From positions 1 through 39,844 of the forward strand of contig CAKTZI010000037.1 in assembly GCA_934635385.1 (NCBI GenBank): a stretch of 39,844 nucleotides of DNA, read 5' to 3'. Shown piece after piece: positions 16,673-24,707 of the stretch. The translations under genes were made by a program, and so were the position numbers. The DNA comes from an uncultured Kiritimatiellota bacterium (GTDB taxonomy: Bacteria; Verrucomicrobiota; Kiritimatiellia; RFP12; UBA1067). The notes beneath the pieces were generated by a model. It had not been told where the DNA came from. It was given only the letters and a program-made list of their open reading frames with translations, and made no database searches. Positions within the stretch are counted from its first letter, which is position 1, and every line of letters begins with the position of its first letter.

Positions 16673-17848
16673 ATGCTGAACCAAGAAATCCACGACGAGC
16701 TCGTCGCCAAGTTCGAGAAGCTCTACGGCGAGAAGCCGCAGGTCGTCGCCTACGCGCCGGGGCGCATCGAGGTGCTCGGCAACCACACCGACTACAACGA
16801 GGGCTTCGTGTTCTCGGCGGCGATCGACAAGGGCACGTTCTTCGCGGTGAGCGCGACGGCCGACGAGAGCTGCTCGCTCACGGCCGGCGACCTGATGGAG
16901 ACGGCGAACTTCTCCATCCGCGACGTGAAGCCCGCGCGGGAGATGACGTGGCAGAATTACGTGACGGGCACGTTCAACTGGCTCTTCGACGACAAGTCGG
17001 CCGAGGCGAAGCACGGCTGGAAGGCGATGTTCCTCGGCAACATCCCGCTCGGCGCGGGGCTCTCCTCGTCCGCCGCGCTGGAGATGGCGACGGCGCTCGC
17101 GCTCCAGAAGCTCTACGGCACGAACTTCGACAGGACTGCGCTCGCGAAGATCGGGCAGAAGGCCGAGCACACGTTCGCGGGCTGCCCCTGCGGGCTGCTC
17201 GACCAGGCGTCCTCGATGTACGGCAAGGCGGGCGCGCTCGTCAAGAGCGACTTCCGCTCGAACACGTTCGAGACCGTGCCGCTCGGCGACAAGGTCGCGT
17301 TCATGATGGTGAAGTCGAACGCGAAGCACGCGCTCGTGGACGGGGCGTACGCCTCGCGCCGCCAGGCGTGCGAGGACGCGGCGAAGTATTTCGCGGGCGT
17401 CCTGAAGAAGGGGAACGTCACGCACCTGCGCGACGTCACGACGGCGGAGTGGGTGCTCTACCGCAGCGGCCTCTCCGAGACGACGGCGAAGCGCGCGGTG
17501 CATCCGATTGGCGAGGACGAGCGCGTCCTCCAGGGCGCGGCACTGCTGGAGAAGGGCGACCTGAAGGGCTTCGGCGCGCTCATGTACGATTCGCACGAGT
17601 CGAGCCGCAACTGGTTCGAGAACTCCTGCGAGGAGCTGGACGCGATCGTGGACGCGGCGAAGGCGATTCCCGAGGTCTACGGCGCGCGCCTCTCCGGCGG
17701 CGGGTTCGGCGGCAGCTGCTGCCTGCTCGTCGACCCGGCGGCGGCCGACCGCATCGCGGCGGCGATCACGCGCGAGTACAAGGCCAAGTTCGGCGACGAG
17801 CCGACCTGTTCGCTGATTCCGCCGTCCGACGGCGCGCACCTCGTCTAA
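16673..17848 (+). CDS. galK: Galactokinase (GHMP kinase)
   Basis: A 391-residue GHMP kinase phosphorylating galactose at C1 in the Leloir pathway. Motif 1 is APGRIEVLGNHTDYNEG (28-44), motif 2 (ATP phosphate loop) is GLSSSAALE, motif 3 is LSGGGFGGSCCLLV. CGLLDQ with the catalytic Asp is present. The signature reads GNHTDYN rather than the usual GEHTDYN: the Glu that contacts galactose in characterised enzymes is Asn at residue 37. AAGGGAG ribosome site before ATG 16673. The gene sits between the sugar permease and a secreted FecR-like protein, in one apparent transcript. No galT, or galE beyond a generic epimerase, is in the window. Another sugar kinase activity is possible given the altered signature. 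Confidence 0.87.
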   Translation: MLNQEIHDELVAKFEKLYGEKPQVVAYAPGRIEVLGNHTDYNEGFVFSAAIDKGTFFAVSATADESCSLTAGDLMETANFSIRDVKPAREMTWQNYVTGTFNWLFDDKSAEAKHGWKAMFLGNIPLGAGLSSSAALEMATALALQKLYGTNFDRTALAKIGQKAEHTFAGCPCGLLDQASSMYGKAGALVKSDFRSNTFETVPLGDKVAFMMVKSNAKHALVDGAYASRRQACEDAAKYFAGVLKKGNVTHLRDVTTAEWVLYRSGLSETTAKRAVHPIGEDERVLQGAALLEKGDLKGFGALMYDSHESSRNWFENSCEELDAIVDAAKAIPEVYGARLSGGGFGGSCCLLVDPAAADRIAAAITREYKAKFGDEPTCSLIPPSDGAHLV

Positions 17849-17860
17849 AGGAGAACGACC

Positions 17861-18913
17861 ATGAAACCTGTCAAGTCCGTTTTCGTTTCGCTCGTCGCGC
17901 TGGGCGCGTGCGCCGCGTTCGCGCAGGAAGAGGAAGGGGCCGAAGCCGCCGCGTCGGCGGCGGAAACTGCGCCCCGTAAGGCCGTCGCCAAGGCGTCCGC
18001 TTTCACGACGCTTCCGTTTTGCCGCGCCTGTGAGGGCACGGCGGAGGTTCTGCTTCCGGGCAAGGACTGGGCGCCGGTCGAGGAGGGCAAGTTCTATCCC
18101 CTCGGCTCGGCCTTTCGGACGCAGGGGGCCGGTCGGCTGACCGTGGCGTTCGGCGCGGACTCCTCGGCGACGATCGCGGGCGACGCCTCGTTCGGGACGC
18201 TGGCGCAGGCGCTTGGCGTCAAGACGCGCACGCTCGTCCTTGGCATGGGGACGCTGGATCTCGACCTCGCGGACAACCTGCCGGAAGGCGCCTTCTTCGT
18301 CTCGGCGCCGGACTTCACGGTGAAGAACCCGGCGGGCGAGTCGCGCTACACCTACGAGAAGACGGCGTTCGGCGAGCGTTCGGTCGTGCGGTGCGTGACG
18401 GGGACGCTCGGCCTTTCGGGTCGGCACTTCGAGATTCCCCAGATGCGCGCGGCGAACGAACTCATCCTCACGGGCGAGCATGACCACCTCGTGACAGTCC
18501 TCGAGAACACGAGCGGCGACTACGTCGTCCGTCTCGATCAGGGCGTTCGCCTTGCGTCGCAGATTGCGGAGGACGGCACGGCCGAGCAGAAGGCCGTTGC
18601 CGACAAGGCCGAGATCAAGTTCTCGCCGAAGATGAAGATTAACATCCACCGGGCCGTCCCCTCGGTCGGCGAGCGGATGAGCGTGTTCGTCATGGCGTTT
18701 GACGCGGCGGGCAACCCGATGGGGCCGGGCGTGAGCTTCTGCGAAGGTCGCGCGGAGGTCAATTCGGGTACGCTCGTCGCCAAGACCGAGACCGAGGCGG
18801 ACGCCCTCGCCAAGAAGGCCGCCGAGGCGACGGAGACGACGGAGGCCGCCGGTGACGAGGACGAGTCCGCGTCGTCCGAGACGGCTTCCGACTCGTCGGC
18901 GGACGAGGAATAG
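17861..18913 (+). CDS. Secreted protein with FecR-like domain and acidic tail
   Basis: A 350-residue exported protein. A signal peptide (residues 1-22, ending CAAFAQ) is followed by a FecR-like beta domain (about 45-170: GTAEVLLPGKDWAPVEEG, FRTQGAGRLTVAFGADSSATIAG, then LGMGTLDLDLADNL and FFVSAPDFTVKNPAG). The domain occurs outside TonB signalling in many envelope proteins. A conserved-looking middle segment follows, and the last 60 residues are an Ala/Thr/Glu/Asp/Ser-rich tail (ETTEAAGDEDESASSETASD). Length is unusual for FecR itself, no transmembrane anchor is visible, and no sigma factor is adjacent. It starts 12 bp after galK with AAAGGAG, so it is co-translated with it. I do not recognise a specific function; FecR assignment rests on pattern alone. 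Confidence 0.65.
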   Translation: MKPVKSVFVSLVALGACAAFAQEEEGAEAAASAAETAPRKAVAKASAFTTLPFCRACEGTAEVLLPGKDWAPVEEGKFYPLGSAFRTQGAGRLTVAFGADSSATIAGDASFGTLAQALGVKTRTLVLGMGTLDLDLADNLPEGAFFVSAPDFTVKNPAGESRYTYEKTAFGERSVVRCVTGTLGLSGRHFEIPQMRAANELILTGEHDHLVTVLENTSGDYVVRLDQGVRLASQIAEDGTAEQKAVADKAEIKFSPKMKINIHRAVPSVGERMSVFVMAFDAAGNPMGPGVSFCEGRAEVNSGTLVAKTETEADALAKKAAEATETTEAAGDEDESASSETASDSSADEE

Positions 18914-18970
18914 CGTCTGGCTTCAGCAAGAGTTTTCCATTCACGCAACACAAGTCACACAACAAGAAAC

Positions 18971-19011
18971 CGAACCAATCGAACAGTCGAGCATTCGTAG
19001 AATCGAGCAAC
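18971..19011 (+). repeat. Octamer tract CGAGCANT before ppiD-like gene
   Basis: Units CGAACCAAT, CGAACAGT, CGAGCATT, CGTAGAAT and CGAGCAAC recur at 8-9 bp spacing. It fills the 104-bp gap and ends 6 nt before ATG 19018, where no Shine-Dalgarno can be seen. Confidence 0.65.
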
Positions 19012-19017
19012 AAGAAA

Positions 19018-20673
19018 ATGGTCATTCATCAATTCAACAAGCTGATCCGCAACCGCTGGCTCTGGGGCGCTTTCGCCATCGCGATTTCCGCCTTCTTCGC
19101 CTTTGACTTCCTCATCGCCGACCTCGGCAGCGAGCCTCGCGGGGAATCGTCGGGCGACGCGGGCACGCTCGCGGGCAAGTCCGTCGATGCCAAGCTCTTT
19201 TCGGCCCTCGCGGAAGAGGTGCGCGGCTTCGGCCGCGCGCGCGACCACCAGATGAAGCAGGGCGACGTCAACCGCCAGGCGTGGGAGAACTACGCCGCGC
19301 TGCTCGTCGCCGGCAAGGCGGGCGTCGAGGCGACGGACGCCGAGGTGCAGGCGATCATCCGCCGCGACCCCTCGTTCCAGCAGAACGGCGGCTTCAGCTT
19401 CGCGCTCTACCAGCGCGCGCTCCGCGACAACGGGCTGACGCCCGAGCGCTTTGAGGCGTTCCTGAAGCGCCGCGTCACGCTCATGCGCCTCGGCCAGGCC
19501 GTGCTCGGCTCGGCGGCGTGGACGTCGCCGATGGAGCTGGACCGGGCCGTGGCGGACATGACGGACACGTTCACCGTCAAGGTCGCGACGTTCACCCAGT
19601 CGAAGAAGGACGCCGAGGCCGTCAAGGTCGACGAGAAGGCCCTGAAGGCCTGGTACGAGAAGAACCGGAAGAGCCTGGAGCTTCCCGAGCGCATGAAGAT
19701 CCGCTTCGTGAAGTTCGACGCGACGAACAAGGACCTGCTCGCGCGCATGACCGTCACCGAGGACGAGATGCGCGACCGCTACGACGTCACGATCGACAAG
19801 TACACGTCGACGGACACGAACGGCGTCGAGACGGTGAAGAAGTTCGAGGACGTGAAGGCGGGCATCGAGAAGGAGCTGCGCCAGATCGCGGCCGTCCAGT
19901 GCCTGGAGACGAACCTCAACTTCCGCGCCTACGCGCAGAAGGCGGCGAAGGGCGCCTCGCGGCTGGACGAGATCGCGAAGGAGGAGGGCCTGAAGGTGCA
20001 GACGAGCGACTGGTTCGCGCTGGACGGCGGCTACCAGGAGGGCTTCATGAAGCGCACCTACCAGATCTGCCCCGGCGCGAAGGGCTTCTCCGAGGCGGTG
20101 GCCGAGCTTGACGCGTCGAGCGAAGACCTGCGCTATGCGGTCGTGAGCTCCGCCAATTCCGTCTGGCTGATCGAGAAGGCCGAGACGAGCCCGAAGCACG
20201 TGCCGACGTTCGATGAGGCGAAGAAGGCGATCGGGCCGCGCGCGCTCCGCGACGCGAAGGCGGACGCCTTCAAGGCGCAGGTCGAGGCGATCGCGAAGAA
20301 GGGCGCGAAGGCGGTGGAGGCCGTCAAGGGCGTTTCGACGAACCTCACGTTCACGGTCTCCGACCTCCGTCAGGGCACGGACAGCGGCATCGAGAACGCG
20401 ATGGTCGTCGCGCGCGCCGCGATGAAGCTCAAGAAGGGCGAAGTCTCCGATTTCACGCTGACCTCGCCGGGCCATGCGATTCTCGTCGTCTGCGAAGACC
20501 GCACGGCGGGCGACGCCGCGAAGGCGATGGTGCTGCGTTCGCAGATCCGCGACGAGCTCGCGATGCTCCAGCAGCGGCAGATTCCCGAAAGCTGGCGCAA
20601 GTGGAATCTCGAACGCCTCGGCTTCGAGACGGGCGAGATCTCCTCGACCGAGAATCCGGAAGTGGACGAATGA
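19018..20673 (+). CDS. PpiD/SurA-like membrane-anchored periplasmic folding factor
   Basis: A 551-residue protein with a short basic N-terminus, one transmembrane segment (about 13-33: WLWGAFAIAISAFFAFDFLIA) and a large extracytoplasmic part. Residues about 50-180 resemble the SurA/PpiD N-terminal chaperone lobe (ENYAALLVAGKAG, RRDPSFQQNGGFSFALYQRAL, GLTPERFEAFLKRR). The region from about 320 on (EEGLKVQTSDWFALDGG, then VPTFDEAKKAI) resembles the PpiD C-terminus. The canonical parvulin block (HILV...GGDLG...F) is not visible, so isomerase activity is doubtful; a chaperone role near the Sec translocon is more likely. Its TGA overlaps the dut ATG (ATGA), starting a tightly coupled operon. Start follows repeats and has no ribosome site, but the N-terminal anchor supports it. 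Confidence 0.75.
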   Translation: MVIHQFNKLIRNRWLWGAFAIAISAFFAFDFLIADLGSEPRGESSGDAGTLAGKSVDAKLFSALAEEVRGFGRARDHQMKQGDVNRQAWENYAALLVAGKAGVEATDAEVQAIIRRDPSFQQNGGFSFALYQRALRDNGLTPERFEAFLKRRVTLMRLGQAVLGSAAWTSPMELDRAVADMTDTFTVKVATFTQSKKDAEAVKVDEKALKAWYEKNRKSLELPERMKIRFVKFDATNKDLLARMTVTEDEMRDRYDVTIDKYTSTDTNGVETVKKFEDVKAGIEKELRQIAAVQCLETNLNFRAYAQKAAKGASRLDEIAKEEGLKVQTSDWFALDGGYQEGFMKRTYQICPGAKGFSEAVAELDASSEDLRYAVVSSANSVWLIEKAETSPKHVPTFDEAKKAIGPRALRDAKADAFKAQVEAIAKKGAKAVEAVKGVSTNLTFTVSDLRQGTDSGIENAMVVARAAMKLKKGEVSDFTLTSPGHAILVVCEDRTAGDAAKAMVLRSQIRDELAMLQQRQIPESWRKWNLERLGFETGEISSTENPEVDE

Positions 20674-21101
20674 CGCTTCGGTTCAAGCGGATTCATCCCG
20701 ACGCCGTCCTCCCCGCGTATGCCCATCCGAGCGACGCGGGGATGGACTTGAAAAGTGTCGCAGATGTCGTGATTCCCCGTGGCGGACGCGCGCTCGTCCC
20801 GACGGGGCTTGTCGTTCTCCTGCCGCCCGGCTACGAGGCGCAGGTGCGGCCGCGTTCGGGCCTTGCGCTGAAGCACGGCGTGACGGTCTTGAATTCGCCC
20901 GGCACGATCGATTCGGGCTATCGCGGCGAGATTGGCGTCATCCTCGCGAACTTCGGTGCAGCTGACTTCGCCGTGAAAACAGGCGACAAGATCGCCCAGC
21001 TCGTCATCGCGCCCGTCACGCAGCCGCAGGTCGAGGAGACGGACGTCATTGACGAGACGGATCGCGGCGCGGGCGGTTTCGGCTCGACCGGGGTCGCGTA
21101 A
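20670..21101 (+). CDS. dut: Deoxyuridine 5'-triphosphate nucleotidohydrolase
   Basis: A 143-residue trimeric dUTPase, hydrolysing dUTP to dUMP and pyrophosphate and so keeping uracil out of DNA. All five family motifs appear: SDAGMDL, RPRSGLALKHG, GTIDSGYRGEIGVIL with the catalytic Asp, GDKIAQLVIAPV, and the C-terminal RGAGGFGSTG. The ATG is embedded in the preceding stop (ATGA, 20670-20673). Cytoplasmic. Starting at 20670 gives the normal length (about 145-155 in bacteria); an upstream extension in frame would run back into the foldase gene without family support. Confidence 0.95.
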   Translation: MTLRFKRIHPDAVLPAYAHPSDAGMDLKSVADVVIPRGGRALVPTGLVVLLPPGYEAQVRPRSGLALKHGVTVLNSPGTIDSGYRGEIGVILANFGAADFAVKTGDKIAQLVIAPVTQPQVEETDVIDETDRGAGGFGSTGVA

Positions 21102-21106
21102 ATGCC

Positions 21107-22201
21107 ATGTGCGCAATCCGGCAGTGGGGCGTTGTCGGTGTCCTTGTCTTGGGCTGCGTCGGCCTCGCATTTCTGCCGGGGCCGCGCCGGATTGCGGTGC
21201 AGGTCGGCGAGACGGCGCGGGCCGAGGTCGTCGAGACGGACAATTCGGACGTCCAGCTGCACGGACTCATCGAGTTCGGCACACAGCGCCTGAAGGTGCG
21301 CCTCCCCGACGGCTCGGTGAAGACGGCGCACAACGAGCTGCGCGCGCAGCTGGAGTTCGACAAGAAGTTCACGGTCGGCGAAACGGCGCTCGTCGTCCTC
21401 GGCGACGAGCCGCTCATCGCGCGCGACCACTGGCGGCTCGGCTGGGCGGCTGTCCTGTTCGGCGGCTTCGCCGTTCTCCTCTGTGCGTTCGGTGGCTGGA
21501 CGGGCGCGAAGGCGCTCTTCAGCTTCGTCTTCAGCTGTTTCGCCGTCTGGAAGCTGCTTGTGCCGCTCTGCCTCTCCGGCTGGAACGCCGCGTGGGCGTC
21601 GTTCACCGTCGTCTCGGTGCTGACGGCCGTCATCATGTACCTCGTCGCCGGCTGGTCACGCACGGGGTTCGCGGCGTTCCTCGGCGCAATGCTCGGCGTC
21701 GCCGCTTCGCTGGGGCTTGCGGACTTCTTCGCCGCCGCGCTCCACGTCAACGGGGCGACGATGCCGTTCGTGCAGACCCTGCTCTATTCGGGCTACACGG
21801 ATCTCGTCCTCGCGGACGTCTTCGTCGGCGCGGTGATTCTCGCGTCGTCCGGCGCGGTGATGGATCTCGCGATGGACATCGCCGCCGGGCTGGCCGAGAT
21901 CGTGCGCCATAACCCGACGCTGCCGCGCGGCGAGCTGTTCAGGAGCGGCATCCGGATCGGGCGCAGCGTCGTCGGCACGATGACGACGACGCTGCTCCTC
22001 GCCTATTCGGGCGGCTACCTCACGCTGCTCATGGTCTTCGCGGCGCAGGGGACAGACCCCGTGGACTTCCTCAACTCGACGCTCGTCTCGGCTGAACTCG
22101 TCAAGACGCTCGTCGGCAGTTTCGGGCTCGTCCTCGTCGCGCCGTTCACGGCGTTCGTCGGCGCGTTCGTCTTCTCCCGTTCCCAGAGGCAGGCTTCATG
22201 A
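21107..22201 (+). CDS. YibE/F family integral membrane protein
   Basis: A 364-residue polytopic membrane protein with about 8 hydrophobic segments. The N-terminal part has a short extracytoplasmic beta region (VGETARAEVVETDNSD, DKKFTVGETALVVLG), followed by paired helices. The segment DVFVGAVILASSGAVMDLAMDIAAGLAE with HNP, then RIGRSVVGTMTTTLLLAYSGGYL, is the hallmark of the YibE/F family. Its transport function is not known. It starts 5 bp after dut and its TGA overlaps the following ATG, so it is coupled to the DUF192-DsbD gene. A GGGGACAGACCCC palindrome (22048-22060) is coded as QGTDPVD in the loop after the GGYLTLLMVFAA helix. Confidence 0.85.
   Translation: MCAIRQWGVVGVLVLGCVGLAFLPGPRRIAVQVGETARAEVVETDNSDVQLHGLIEFGTQRLKVRLPDGSVKTAHNELRAQLEFDKKFTVGETALVVLGDEPLIARDHWRLGWAAVLFGGFAVLLCAFGGWTGAKALFSFVFSCFAVWKLLVPLCLSGWNAAWASFTVVSVLTAVIMYLVAGWSRTGFAAFLGAMLGVAASLGLADFFAAALHVNGATMPFVQTLLYSGYTDLVLADVFVGAVILASSGAVMDLAMDIAAGLAEIVRHNPTLPRGELFRSGIRIGRSVVGTMTTTLLLAYSGGYLTLLMVFAAQGTDPVDFLNSTLVSAELVKTLVGSFGLVLVAPFTAFVGAFVFSRSQRQAS
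22048..22060. repeat. GGGGACAGACCCC palindrome in yibE/F-like gene
   Basis: A 13-bp element with a GGGG/CCCC stem and ACAGA loop, one mismatch from the 24013-24025 copy. It sits in a predicted interhelical loop. Confidence 0.6.
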
Positions 22202-23754
22202 GACGGATGAGGCGAGACGGCATCGACGCGGAGGTCGCCGAAACCTTCTTCGAACGGGCGAAGGGCCTGATCGGGCGTCGCGCGCTGCCGGAGGGGGCGG
22301 GGCTGCTCATTCCGCACTGCAGCGCGATCCACACGCTCTTCATGCGATTCCCGATCGACGCGACGTTTCTCGACCGAAAGGGCGCTGTCGTGAAAGTCGT
22401 GCGCAACATCCGTCCGGGACGGCTTTTCATCTGGGGCGGCTGGCGCGCGCGGCAGGTGCTGGAGACGGCGAGCCGTCCTTCTTCGGCGCGGCGCTGGTGT
22501 TGTGCGGAAAAACTGGCGCGCGTGGCGGCGTTTGCGTCCGTGCTGTTCGGCGGCGTCTGCGCGGCGCGGGCGGAGATTCAGGTCATCAACGGTGTGCGCT
22601 ACGAATGCTCGGACGGCCTGTGCCGTCGGCTCGACGAGCCGGACGACACGCAGGCGTCCGATGCTGCACCGGCTGTGTCGCACACGCCGTCTGCCGCGCA
22701 GGCAAAACCGACGCGCTGGACGCAGGGCTACATGGATGCGGAGGCGTTTCTTGCCTTCTTGCGCGGCGAGGAACCGTCATCGCCGCTCCCGACGTCGACG
22801 GTTCTGCTCCTCCTGACGCTGCTGTTCGCGGGCGCGGCGACGAACTTGACGCCGTGTGTCCTGCCGATGATTCCCGTGAACCTGATCGTCATCTGTCGAT
22901 CCGTGCGCCGAGGGCTCCTTTATGGCCTTGGCATCGCACTTGCGTATGGCACGCTCGGCCTCCTGGCGGCCGTCGGTGGCGTGTCCTTCGGGACGATCCA
23001 GTCGAAGCCCGCCTTCAATCTCTTTGTCGCCGGGGTCTTCATGCTGCTCGGCCTTTCCCTCTGCGGCGTCTTCGCGCTTGACCTGACGCGGGCGCGTCGG
23101 CATCTGCCGTTGCGCACGGGCGCGCTTTATCCGTTCTTCATGGGGGCCCTGTCGGCCGTCTTGGCCGGTGCGTGCGTCGCGCCCGTGCTGATCTCAGTCC
23201 TTCTGCTGACGGCGAGCCGGTTTGCGGTGGGCGACTGGCGGGCGTTGGGGCTGCCGTTTGCGCTGGGGCTGGGCATGGCCTTGCCTTGGCCGTTTCTCGG
23301 TGCCGGACTGAACGTGCTGCCGAAGCCGGGCGCGTGGATGAAGTGGATCAACCGCGTCTTCGCCGTCCTCGTCTTCGGCTTTGCGGCGTGGTACGCGGGG
23401 CTTGCCGTGAAAGGCTTTGCGCGAGACGACGCGAGGGACGCGGGGGACTCGAAGGACGGGAGCGGCGTCATCGACATCGATCTCGTGTCGATTGGGTCGC
23501 TCGAGTCGCTCCTGTCGCGTGCGCCTTCCGGAAAGCCGGTTCTCGTCGACTGCTGGGCGACGTGGTGCAAGAACTGCGCGGCAATGGAGCGCGGCACCTT
23601 GCGCGAGGCGCGGGTCGCCGAGGCCCTGAAGGGCTACACGGTCATCCGCCTTCAGGCCGAAGACCTTTCGGAACTGAAACGTCTGCCGGGCTTCGAGTCG
23701 ATCCGTGGGCTGCCGGCCTTTGTCCTCTTTGAGAACGGAGGAGAACGCGAATGA
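22198..23754 (+). CDS. DUF192 - DsbD (thiol:disulfide interchange) fusion protein
   Basis: One 518-residue open frame covers two modules. Residues 1-91 match DUF192 (ERAKGLIGRRALPEGAGLLI, then HTLFMRFPIDATFLDRKGAVVKVV and ARQVLET). After a basic, Cys-containing linker a second signal-like helix follows (106-125, LARVAAFASVLFGGVCAARA). Then comes a DsbD-type module: about eight membrane helices with C220 in LTPCVLPMIPV and C326 in GACVAPV, and a thioredoxin domain with WCKNC (C457, C460). The module should carry electrons from cytoplasmic thioredoxin to extracytoplasmic disulfides. The immunoglobulin-like nDsbD domain is missing. The linker before the thioredoxin domain holds a nonamer repeat. 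ATG overlaps the yibE stop; its TGA overlaps the next ATG. A lost stop codon between two genes, or a sequencing frameshift near 22470-22500, are alternatives. Confidence 0.8.
   Translation: MRRMRRDGIDAEVAETFFERAKGLIGRRALPEGAGLLIPHCSAIHTLFMRFPIDATFLDRKGAVVKVVRNIRPGRLFIWGGWRARQVLETASRPSSARRWCCAEKLARVAAFASVLFGGVCAARAEIQVINGVRYECSDGLCRRLDEPDDTQASDAAPAVSHTPSAAQAKPTRWTQGYMDAEAFLAFLRGEEPSSPLPTSTVLLLLTLLFAGAATNLTPCVLPMIPVNLIVICRSVRRGLLYGLGIALAYGTLGLLAAVGGVSFGTIQSKPAFNLFVAGVFMLLGLSLCGVFALDLTRARRHLPLRTGALYPFFMGALSAVLAGACVAPVLISVLLLTASRFAVGDWRALGLPFALGLGMALPWPFLGAGLNVLPKPGAWMKWINRVFAVLVFGFAAWYAGLAVKGFARDDARDAGDSKDGSGVIDIDLVSIGSLESLLSRAPSGKPVLVDCWATWCKNCAAMERGTLREARVAEALKGYTVIRLQAEDLSELKRLPGFESIRGLPAFVLFENGGERE
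23428..23463 (+). repeat. Nonamer tract GACGCGAGG in the DsbD linker
   Basis: Four 9-bp units GACGCGAGG, GACGCGGGG, GACTCGAAG, GACGGGAGC. In frame as residues 411-423 (DARDAGDSKDGSG), between the last helix and the thioredoxin domain. Same unit as the purL tract. Confidence 0.8.
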
Positions 23755-24704
23755 AGAGGCCAATCCCCTACGTGAACGAAGAAGTCGCCACGCGCGACTT
23801 CAAGTACTACATCTTCGACTGGGACGACAACATCCTCCACATGCCGACGAAGATCCGGATGGAGCATCTGGAGGACGACGGCACGTGGAAGCCTGTCGAG
23901 GTCTCGACGGCGACGTTCGCGCTCGTCCGGGCCGATGTCGCGCACTACCGTGCGCCCGGCGGGAACTGGGCGGATGCGTTCCGCAACTTCGAGGATCCGC
24001 CGTCCGACGGCGGGGGACAGGCCCCGCCGAACCTCTTTCTGGAGGATACCGTCGCCGCGCTGGAGAAGGTCGAGCACGGCGCGAAGCCGGGGCCGAGCTA
24101 TCAGGCCCTGAAGAAGACGCTGCGCGAAGGGCGGCTCTTCGCGATCGTGACGGCGCGCGGACATTCCCCCGAGACGCTGAAGAAGGCCGTGCGCATCTTC
24201 ATCCGCTATGCCCTCACCGAGGAAGACCGTGCCGAAATGATGTCGAATCTGCGCGGCTACCGCCGCTGGATCGACGGCGTGGGCGACGGCGAGTTCGGCA
24301 CGGACGCCGAGGAGCTCGACTACTACCTCGGCATGTGCCGCTATTCGGCCGTCACCTACGCGGGCTTCCGCGCGCGCATGGCGAACGACCCGATCTACCG
24401 AGAGAAGCTGGCCGTCGCCTCGACGGCGGCGCGCCCGGAGCTCGCCAAGGAGTTCGCGATCCGCGACTTCGTGGAGCACGTCTTCCACATGCTGCGCCGG
24501 TCGGGGCGTCTCGACCGCGCGGTCTCGATCGGCTTTTCGGACGACGACGTCGGCAACGTGAAGACGGTCTCGAGCTTCATCCGCAGCGAGCTCTCGAAGC
24601 GGTTCGATGGCTTCAAGTTCGTCGTCTACGACACCTCCGACCGCACGCTGTCCAAGGGTCGCAAGGTCTGCGTTTCGGGGCAGCTCAACTTGCCGGGATT
24701 CTGA
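23751..24704 (+). CDS. HAD-like phosphatase/phosphohydrolase, uncharacterised
   Basis: A 317-residue protein with a haloacid-dehalogenase pattern. Motif I is YIFDWDDNILHMPT (D23, D25), motif II is AIVTARGHS (Thr), and the C-terminal acidic motif is IGFSDDDVGNV. A Lys between motifs II and IV is likely but not pinned. This arrangement is unusually long between motifs I and II (about 110 residues, likely a cap) and the protein is longer than a typical HAD phosphatase. The cap carries a short insert PPSDGGGQAPPN coded by the 24008-24029 palindrome. No signal peptide, so cytoplasmic. ATG overlaps the previous stop and the next gene begins 3 bp after this one. The substrate is unknown; nucleotide or sugar-phosphate is plausible. 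Confidence 0.7.
   Translation: MKRPIPYVNEEVATRDFKYYIFDWDDNILHMPTKIRMEHLEDDGTWKPVEVSTATFALVRADVAHYRAPGGNWADAFRNFEDPPSDGGGQAPPNLFLEDTVAALEKVEHGAKPGPSYQALKKTLREGRLFAIVTARGHSPETLKKAVRIFIRYALTEEDRAEMMSNLRGYRRWIDGVGDGEFGTDAEELDYYLGMCRYSAVTYAGFRARMANDPIYREKLAVASTAARPELAKEFAIRDFVEHVFHMLRRSGRLDRAVSIGFSDDDVGNVKTVSSFIRSELSKRFDGFKFVVYDTSDRTLSKGRKVCVSGQLNLPGF
24008..24029. repeat. Perfect 8-bp stem palindrome
   Basis: CGGCGGGG (24008-24015), loop GACAGG, CCCCGCCG (24022-24029). The best formed member of the GGACAG-core family, coded in frame as DGGGQAPP. Confidence 0.75.
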
Positions 24705-24707
24705 ACC

